NCBI RefSeq assembly: GCF_018474015.1
Contig: NZ_JAHCSG010000001.1
Location: forward strand, 744,001-808,000
DNA: 64,000 bases
Source: Williamsia sp. CHRR-6
Lineage (GTDB): Bacteria; Actinomycetota; Actinomycetes; Mycobacteriales; Mycobacteriaceae
Direction: 5' to 3'
The notes beneath the pieces are model-generated. The model was not told the origin of the DNA. It worked only from the letters and a program-made list of their open reading frames with translations, and ran no database searches. Of the stretch, positions 60,039-64,000 are shown in pieces. Every line of letters begins with the position of its first letter. Positions within the stretch are counted from its first letter, which is position 1. Both the position numbers and the translations under genes were made by a program.

Positions 60039-60800
60039 TCACGCACCCCGAGCCGCGTTGGCCGCGCCGATGAACTCCATCTGTTCGCGGGTGGGTCCGG
60101 CGAACATCGACTGCGCGGTGTCGGCGTTGTCATCAGCGATCCGTTGCAGACCGGCCGCGATCTGCTGATTGCCACCGTGCGCGGCGGCCAGCAGGCCCAT
60201 CCATTCGGTGGCCAGCACCTGCGCACGGTCGCCGGTCGGCGGTTCGCCGTCGTCGATGGCCTGTTGCACCTCGGCCATCAGCGTGGGCCACCGGTTCTCC
60301 ACCGCGGCAATCGCCGCATCGCCCAGTTCGGCTCGGCGCGCTGCGAATTCGGCCAGCACCTCGGGCTCGAAATACGATGCGATCTTGTCGTCCATGGTCA
60401 CTACCTCTCGTACGATGTCGAGGAGGTCCGGGTCGAGAAGGTTGGGGTCGAGAACCCCTGCGCCCGAATCACGTTCGATCCTGGTCCGCACCGCCGTCAG
60501 ACGACGTGCCACCGCTTGCAGCGCCGTGATCTGTTGATCGATCCGGTGTGCGTGGTCGGCCAACGCTTTGTCTATCGGTGCGCGCCGGTCCAGGACTGCG
60601 GCGATGTCGTCGAGAGCGAAGCCGCACGACCGCAGGGCCACAATCTGATACAGACGTTCCACGTCGCCGCCGGTGTAGCCTCGATATCCGGCTGCGGTGC
60701 GGTGCGTGGGTGTCAACAACCCGATTGCATCCCAATGGTGCAGCGTGCGCACGGTCAGACCTGCCATCTGCGCAAGCTGTCCGATTCGATAGGACATCAT
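60039..60800 (-). CDS. MerR family regulator (TipA-like)
   Basis: From ATG 60800 (or 60797) the protein has 253 residues. The MerR helix-turn-helix is MSYRIGQLAQMAGLTVRTLHHWDAIGLL with TAAGYRGYTGGDVERLYQI; a coiled-coil follows, then a C-terminal TipAS-like domain (NRWPTLMAEVQQAIDDGEPPTGD and GGNQQIAAGLQRIADDN). TipAS domains bind thiopeptides or other hydrophobic drugs. An AGGAAG lies six bases before the first ATG. The promoter shows a 19-bp spacer and dyad typical of MerR sites, indicating autoregulation. Confidence 0.88.
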   Translation of the reverse strand: MMSYRIGQLAQMAGLTVRTLHHWDAIGLLTPTHRTAAGYRGYTGGDVERLYQIVALRSCGFALDDIAAVLDRRAPIDKALADHAHRIDQQITALQAVARRLTAVRTRIERDSGAGVLDPNLLDPDLLDIVREVVTMDDKIASYFEPEVLAEFAARRAELGDAAIAAVENRWPTLMAEVQQAIDDGEPPTGDRAQVLATEWMGLLAAAHGGNQQIAAGLQRIADDNADTAQSMFAGPTREQMEFIGAANAARGA

Positions 60801-60854
60801 CGTGCGCTTCCTGCCCGTCGTCTCCTCACCGTCGCGGTTGCGGCGGTACACCTC

Positions 60855-60885
60855 ACGCTAAAGCCTGACGCGACGTGAGGGTCAA
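60855..60885 (-). promoter_or_regulatory. MerR-type promoter with 19-bp spacer and operator dyad
   Basis: On the minus strand, TTGACC (60885-60880) and TAGCGT (60860-60855) are separated by 19 bp. The spacer region holds CCTCACG-TCG-CGTCAGG, a near-perfect dyad. The long spacer is the hallmark of MerR-controlled promoters, which are twisted into an active form by the activator. Confidence 0.7.
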
Positions 60886-60942
60886 GTCCCGTTTCTGATC
60901 GGGCTACGGTTGTGCGATACCGGCGCGAAAGGACACTGAACT

Positions 60943-61419
60943 GTGGGCGATGAACGCGAGATCCTCACCTGGTCGTTGTACGGTACGGCCTGCCGCGAAT
61001 TGGCTCGAGCGGTGGCCGACAGCGGCTTTCGACCCGACGTGGTGCTGGGTATCGCGCGCGGTGGGCTGATCCCGGCGGGCTCGCTTGCGTATGCGTTGGA
61101 CTGCAAGAACCTGTTGTCGATCAACGTCGAGTTCTACACCGGTGTGGGCGAGACGCTGGCCGAACCGGTGATGCTGCCGTCACTGCTGGATGCCGGCGAG
61201 TTGAATGCGGCGAAAGTGCTTGTGGTGGACGACGTTGCCGACACCGGTAGGACGCTGGAACTGATCGACGGGTTTTGTCGCGAGCAGGGTCAGGTCGCGC
61301 AGGTCCGCCACGCGGTGCTCTACCGCAAGTCGCAGTCGATCATCGATCCGACCTATGTCTGGCGACACACCGACCTCTGGATCAATTTTCCCTGGTCGGC
61401 GGAGCCGCCGTTGGTGTGA
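60943..61419 (+). CDS. Phosphoribosyltransferase-family protein
   Basis: A 158-residue PRTase with GTG start: PDVVLGIARGGLIPAGSLAYALD at the hood and the PRPP motif AAKVLVVDDVADTGRTLEL. It is close to the xanthine/guanine-type PRTases often annotated only as phosphoribosyltransferase. The base substrate is not clear. The last codons and stop lie in the first copy of a 27-bp tandem duplication. Confidence 0.9.
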   Translation: MGDEREILTWSLYGTACRELARAVADSGFRPDVVLGIARGGLIPAGSLAYALDCKNLLSINVEFYTGVGETLAEPVMLPSLLDAGELNAAKVLVVDDVADTGRTLELIDGFCREQGQVAQVRHAVLYRKSQSIIDPTYVWRHTDLWINFPWSAEPPLV

Positions 61420-62011
61420 CGGTCGGCGGAGCCGCCGTTGGTGTGACCGTTTCGTGGGGCCGGTCGAGGCGCAGCACAAAGTGCAGTGGGTTGTCGATCG
61501 GGTTGTCGGGCGCCAGCTCGGTGTCGGCGATGATGCGAAAACCCGCGTTCTGTAGGGCTCGCCACGACCGGCGATTGGCCGCGACCACGGGCACCAACAG
61601 GAAGTCTGCGTCGGCGACGGTGGCGAACAGGTCGGCGGCGGCGTGGGCGACGATGGCCGTTCCCAGTCCCCGCCCGATGAGCTCAGGTTCGCCGATCAGG
61701 TAATCCATGCTGTAGGCCCCCGGCGGCATGGGGTCGATGACGGCCGCGAGTTCGATGGCGTACTCGGCGTAGTCGACGAGGCGGTATCGCAGGAGCAATC
61801 CGATTGCCTGGGAATCGCATTCGACGATAAGGGTCTCCCCTGGTTCGGTTCCATCGACCCCCGCCCCGAAGTCACGTTCCACCGCCTCGGGGGTGACGTC
61901 GTGGTTCCACCAGCGTCGCACCTCCGGCGTGGCCAGCCACCGAGACAGATCCGGGAAGTCGTCGCGGGTCAGCGGTCAGAATCGGATGTCCGGCGGATCA
62001 CTGCTGACCAT
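61382..62011 (-). pseudogene. GNAT family N-acetyltransferase with a premature in-frame TGA at codon 12
   Basis: Reading from ATG 62011, the frame gives MVSSDPPDIRF, then TGA (61978-61976), then PLTRDDFPDLSRWLATPEVRRWWNHDVTP and the rest. Acetyltransferases of this group begin with IRFRPLTRDDFP-like sequence, so the stop replaces an Arg codon; CGA to TGA is a single change. The acetyl-CoA motif is PELIGRGLGTAIVAHA, and SWRALQNAGFRIIAD follows. An alternative is that translation starts at GTG 61921, giving a 179-residue protein without the first beta strand. The C-terminus repeats TVTPTAAPP because of a 27-bp duplication. Confidence 0.8.
61394..61447. repeat. 27-bp perfect tandem duplication across convergent gene ends
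   Basis: Bases 61394-61420 are repeated exactly at 61421-61447. The unit contains CGGCGGAGCCGCCG, itself a hairpin, and the stop codon of the phosphoribosyltransferase. Being nine codons long, it adds nine residues to the C-terminus of the antisense acetyltransferase without shifting its frame. Confidence 0.92.
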
Positions 62012-62094
62012 CTCGTCAGGCTACAAAGACTCGGGTGCGGTCGTGGCCGTTCGTGTGGGATGGTCCAGTTCGGTGTGCACGAACACAGTTCTGA

Positions 62095-62412
62095 TCGCCA
62101 TCACCGGCGCTCGTAGAGTTCTCGACCCTGTTCGACGCATTCATCCTGTCGACTGCACCGTGGCTGAGCCCATCCGCTTGGTCGGACAAGTTGTTGTGGG
62201 TCCACAGATACTTCGGTGCGGAGGAGGGCACCCCTACTCACAAGCGGCTGATCCTGTCGCACAACAGAACCTGAACCACCTGCGACTTCATCGTCAACGA
62301 CCGGGTTCACAATGGCGTCAAAGACTTCACGCGCGAACACATCCCCTCCGGACAGGGCGGGTTTCGATGTGGTCCGTCGTTCCCGGCGGACACGACGATC
62401 TCGGATCAGTAG
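62095..62412 (+). pseudogene. Remnant of a 5'(3')-deoxyribonucleotidase-family gene
   Basis: One plus-strand frame, bounded by TGA at 62092 and TAG at 62410, reads FDAFILSTAPWLSPSAWSDK, LLWVHRYFGAEEGTPTHKRL, ILSHNRT, TGA (62272-62274), then CDFIVNDRVHNGVKDFTREHI. This is the second half of the bacterial 5'-nucleotidase (deoxy, NT5C-like) HAD family, where relatives read ILSTAPW, SDKLLWV and a DFLIDDR-like acid motif. The N-terminal half with the nucleophile DxD and any start codon are gone, and an in-frame TGA interrupts it. The expected Asp-Asp pair is changed to VND. The gene is dead. Confidence 0.72.
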
Positions 62413-62440
62413 CCCGTGACGCTCTCCGCAGCAGCCCTCG

Positions 62441-62788
62441 TCAGTGAAGGCCCGGCAGAACTGTGTCGGCGAGGTAGGAACGCAGCGCGGGCACATCGAG
62501 GGTGGCGGTCCGCCACACCCGTTGCGGCTCGAGATCGTCGTACTGGTGGGCGGCGAAGTTCCGCATACCCACGATCTCCCGCCACGGCTGGCCGTCGAAC
62601 CGCGCAAGAACCCCGTCAGGGACTCGGTTGATCCCCTCGCCGATGCGAATGAGCCCCATCTCGGTGGCCCACTGACTGCGGGTGTCCTGCCGAAAGTACT
62701 CGAATCCGACGTCAGTGAGCTCGATCAGCCTGTCGCACACAGCGATCACACCATGCACTGCGTCGCGGGCCTTGGAGTTGTCGCTCAC
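62441..62788 (-). CDS. hepT: HepT-like ribonuclease toxin (DUF86)
   Basis: A 115-residue helical HEPN protein. The catalytic motif RxxxxHxY is Arg76-His81-Tyr83 in MRNFAAHQYDDL. It lies directly after, and overlaps by four bases (ATGA), a gene with a minimal nucleotidyltransferase domain, the known antitoxin partner. HepT toxins cleave RNA; the partner AMPylates the tyrosine to neutralise it (established for other members). Confidence 0.9.
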   Translation of the reverse strand: MSDNSKARDAVHGVIAVCDRLIELTDVGFEYFRQDTRSQWATEMGLIRIGEGINRVPDGVLARFDGQPWREIVGMRNFAAHQYDDLEPQRVWRTATLDVPALRSYLADTVLPGLH

Positions 62789-63228
62789 ACAGCCACCGCT
62801 TCGTTCAGCAGCCGGTCGCGGATCTCACCGCGCAGGGAGTCCGACGCGATGACGTCGACCTTCACGCGTAACAGGTCGGTGAGCGCGAGGCGCATCCCGA
62901 CCTCGTCGAGCAGAGTCGCTTCGTCGGTGAAGTCGACGAGGATGTCGACATCGGACCCCGGGCGATCGTCCCCCCGAGCGATGGAACCGACGATTCGGGG
63001 ACGAGTACCGCGGAATCTCTCTACGGTGGCACGGATGTCATCACGATGGTGCTCGACCCGCGCGGACGGTCGGCCCGCCAGCGCAGCCGCAATTCGCGAG
63101 AGAACTTCCGGACTGGGGACTCTGCGCCCGTTCTCATAGGCCGACAGATTGGGTTGGGACACATTCGCGGCCCGGGCCAACTGCGACTGGCTCAACCCAG
63201 CCGCCAATCGTTCCGCGCGTACGTCCAC
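62785..63228 (-). CDS. HTH-MNT fusion antitoxin (XRE helix-turn-helix plus minimal nucleotidyltransferase)
   Basis: A 147-residue protein from GTG 63228. Residues 1-55 are an XRE helix-turn-helix (LAAGLSQSQLARAANVSQPNL), and residues 75-147 a nucleotidyltransferase with GSIARGDDRPGSDVDILVDF: Gly81, Ser82, Asp93 and Asp95 form the active-site pattern. MntA antitoxins usually lack the HTH; this fusion combines neutralisation by AMPylation with autoregulation (inference). It precedes hepT with ATGA overlap. Confidence 0.88.
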   Translation of the reverse strand: MDVRAERLAAGLSQSQLARAANVSQPNLSAYENGRRVPSPEVLSRIAAALAGRPSARVEHHRDDIRATVERFRGTRPRIVGSIARGDDRPGSDVDILVDFTDEATLLDEVGMRLALTDLLRVKVDVIASDSLRGEIRDRLLNEAVAV

Positions 63229-63257
63229 ACCACCAGTTTAGCCACGTGTTATCGAGT

Positions 63258-63283
63258 GCGATATACGTTCAGATCTGTATCGC
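63258..63283. promoter_or_regulatory. Imperfect dyad upstream of the HTH-MNT/HepT module
   Basis: GCGATA (63258-63263) and TATCGC (63278-63283) flank a 14-base centre 30 bases upstream of the antitoxin start. It is a plausible binding site for the XRE domain of the antitoxin. Confidence 0.35.
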
Positions 63284-63354
63284 CAGTCGTTTCGGCAACG
63301 TTGTCCGAGTCCTGCGCTTGTACGTACATGCGAGGGCGTCGACAACCTCTGCGG

Positions 63355-63441
63355 TGGTCAGGAGCGAGATGGGCCTACTTCGCCGATCCGGACGGCAACA
63401 CCTGGAAAGTCCAGCAATTGCCGTGTCGAGCGCAGTCCTGA
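63355..63441 (+). pseudogene. C-terminal remnant of a VOC (glyoxalase-fold) gene
   Basis: The frame ending at TGA 63439 reads ARWAYFADPDGNTWKVQQL followed by a few residues. FxDPDGNxW is the near-invariant end of glyoxalase/bleomycin-resistance-fold proteins. Nothing upstream in any frame continues the fold, so only about the last 25 codons remain. Confidence 0.6.
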
Positions 63442-63567
63442 CCCGCCTCGGACGGTGGGGGTCGCCTTGCACGGTGCATGCAGCGTGCGACACGCAGTAG
63501 ACCGTGCGAACGGCCGGTCCGCGTGCGAACCCTGTGGTGCAGCACGCGCCGCGGTTACAGTTCTCGG

Positions 63568-64000
63568 GTGAGCAGCAGCGACTCCGACCGACGCCTGCAT
63601 CGGCCACGCACGGTCCTCCGCGACGGCGAGACAGTCACCTTCCTCGAGTTGTTCTTCGATCTCGTCCTCGTGTTGGCCCTCACCCAGGCCACCGCGATCA
63701 TGGCCGCCGATCCCACCTGGCAGGGCCTGGCCAAAGGGGTGCTCGTGCTCGGTGTCATGTGGTGGGCGTGGGTGGGATATGCGTGGTTGACCAGCGTCGT
63801 CGATCCCGAGGAGGGCATCAACCGGCTGGTCATCGCGGGTGCGATGGCAGCCCTGCTCATTGCCGCGATCGCTCTGCCCGAGGCCTTCGACGATCGAGCA
63901 CTGCTGTTCGCCGGCGCGTACGCCGTGGTGCGGTACTGCCAACTCGGCCTGTTCTGGCTCGCCGCCTCGACAGACGATGCGGCAGCCCTGCGGCGTTCGG
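63568..64000 (+). CDS. Low-temperature-requirement A (LtrA) family membrane protein, N-terminal part
   Basis: The GTG at 63568 begins VSSSDSDRRLHRPRTVLRDG, followed by ETVTFLELFFDLVLVLALTQAT, the signature first span of LtrA proteins, and further membrane segments (VLVLGVMWWAWVGYAWLTS, AMAALLIAAIALPEAF). The gene runs off the end of the window after 144 codons. LtrA proteins are integral membrane proteins of unknown function. Confidence 0.9.
   Translation, partial: MSSSDSDRRLHRPRTVLRDGETVTFLELFFDLVLVLALTQATAIMAADPTWQGLAKGVLVLGVMWWAWVGYAWLTSVVDPEEGINRLVIAGAMAALLIAAIALPEAFDDRALLFAGAYAVVRYCQLGLFWLAASTDDAAALRRS

Larger units (their letters stand above)
63229..63567. other. Gene-poor stretch between the TA module and the LtrA gene
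   Basis: This 339-base stretch contains the TA promoter region with its dyad and a short remnant of a VOC-domain gene, described separately. I see no intact gene, RNA gene or repeat in the remainder. Confidence 0.6.

Noticed and set aside
62101-62607. 168-codon minus-strand frame between GNAT and HepT
   Set aside because: It is opposite to the nucleotidase remnant and part of hepT in another frame, and shows no family features.
1-64000. tRNA, rRNA, insertion sequences, prophage genes or att sites
   Set aside because: I looked for cloverleaf-like ends, transposase motifs (DDE, IstB-type) and integrase genes and found none I could support by eye.

Overview
The window reads as a dense, GC-rich chromosome segment from a mycolic-acid-containing actinobacterium of the order Mycobacteriales; a Gordoniaceae-like host such as Gordonia or Williamsia is my best guess. 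The basis is an FprB-type ferredoxin/NADP reductase, two DUF3558 lipoproteins, an antigen-85-like secreted esterase, a DinB2-type polymerase, many ATGA/GTGA gene overlaps and frequent GTG starts. The genus is inference. I saw no rRNA, tRNA, CRISPR array, insertion sequence or prophage.

Layout. 1-4.5 kb: an acyl-CoA/terpenoid-type catabolic operon on the minus strand (acyl-CoA dehydrogenase fragment, AtuA, TIGR03084), a hypothetical gene and a tandem hotdog thioesterase. 4.7-7.1 kb: a small membrane protein and an orphan ABC ATPase/membrane-protein pair. 7.3-10.6 kb: a XylF-type sugar ABC importer. 10.6-10.9 kb: two oppositely oriented 21-bp repeat arrays. 10.9-20.4 kb: DUF2277, a quinone oxidoreductase, FprB, an acyl-ACP thioesterase, DUF3558 lipoproteins, an S4 RNA-binding protein, a PLP racemase-like protein, an aldonolactone oxidase broken by an amber codon, and a CoA-transferase. 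20.4-26.6 kb: an SDR fragment, regulators, a secreted nuclease-like protein, VapBC, the Ag85-like esterase and a type 5 uracil-DNA glycosylase. 26.6-33.6 kb: valine catabolism (mmsA, acyl-CoA dehydrogenase, mmsB) divergent from an acyl-CoA synthetase/FAD oxidase pair. 33.6-36.9 kb: a flavoprotein disulfide reductase, a DMT transporter, a hypothetical gene and a SixA-like phosphatase.

37-54 kb is the standout: a compact NRPS/PKS locus resembling the yersiniabactin megasynthases but rearranged. A stand-alone methyltransferase, a KS-AT-KR-ACP-Cy-PCP-Cy*-PCP-TE protein (2802 aa), a KAS-III-like protein and a CP-Cy-A(Cys)-PCP-Cy-PCP protein (1861 aa) form one tightly spaced transcription unit. A thioredoxin-reductase-like flavoprotein is divergent from it. 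The 74-bp divergent promoter holds an AT-rich Fur/Zur-like palindrome. One adenylation domain with a cysteine-type pocket would have to serve four PCPs; no starter ligase, salicylate synthase or transporter is present. The likely product is a thiazoline-rich metallophore.

54-64 kb: a renalase-like flavoprotein, an AidB-like dehydrogenase, a glutamine amidotransferase with an in-frame TAG, DinB2 with a glutamine at the steric-gate position, a glutamine-synthetase-like ligase, a MerR regulator with a 19-bp-spacer promoter, a phosphoribosyltransferase, then decaying genes (GNAT with an in-frame TGA, 5'-nucleotidase remnant, VOC remnant) around a HepT / HTH-MNT toxin-antitoxin module, and the start of an LtrA-like gene. 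Four reading frames in the window are interrupted by single in-frame stop codons while the recognisable protein continues beyond.
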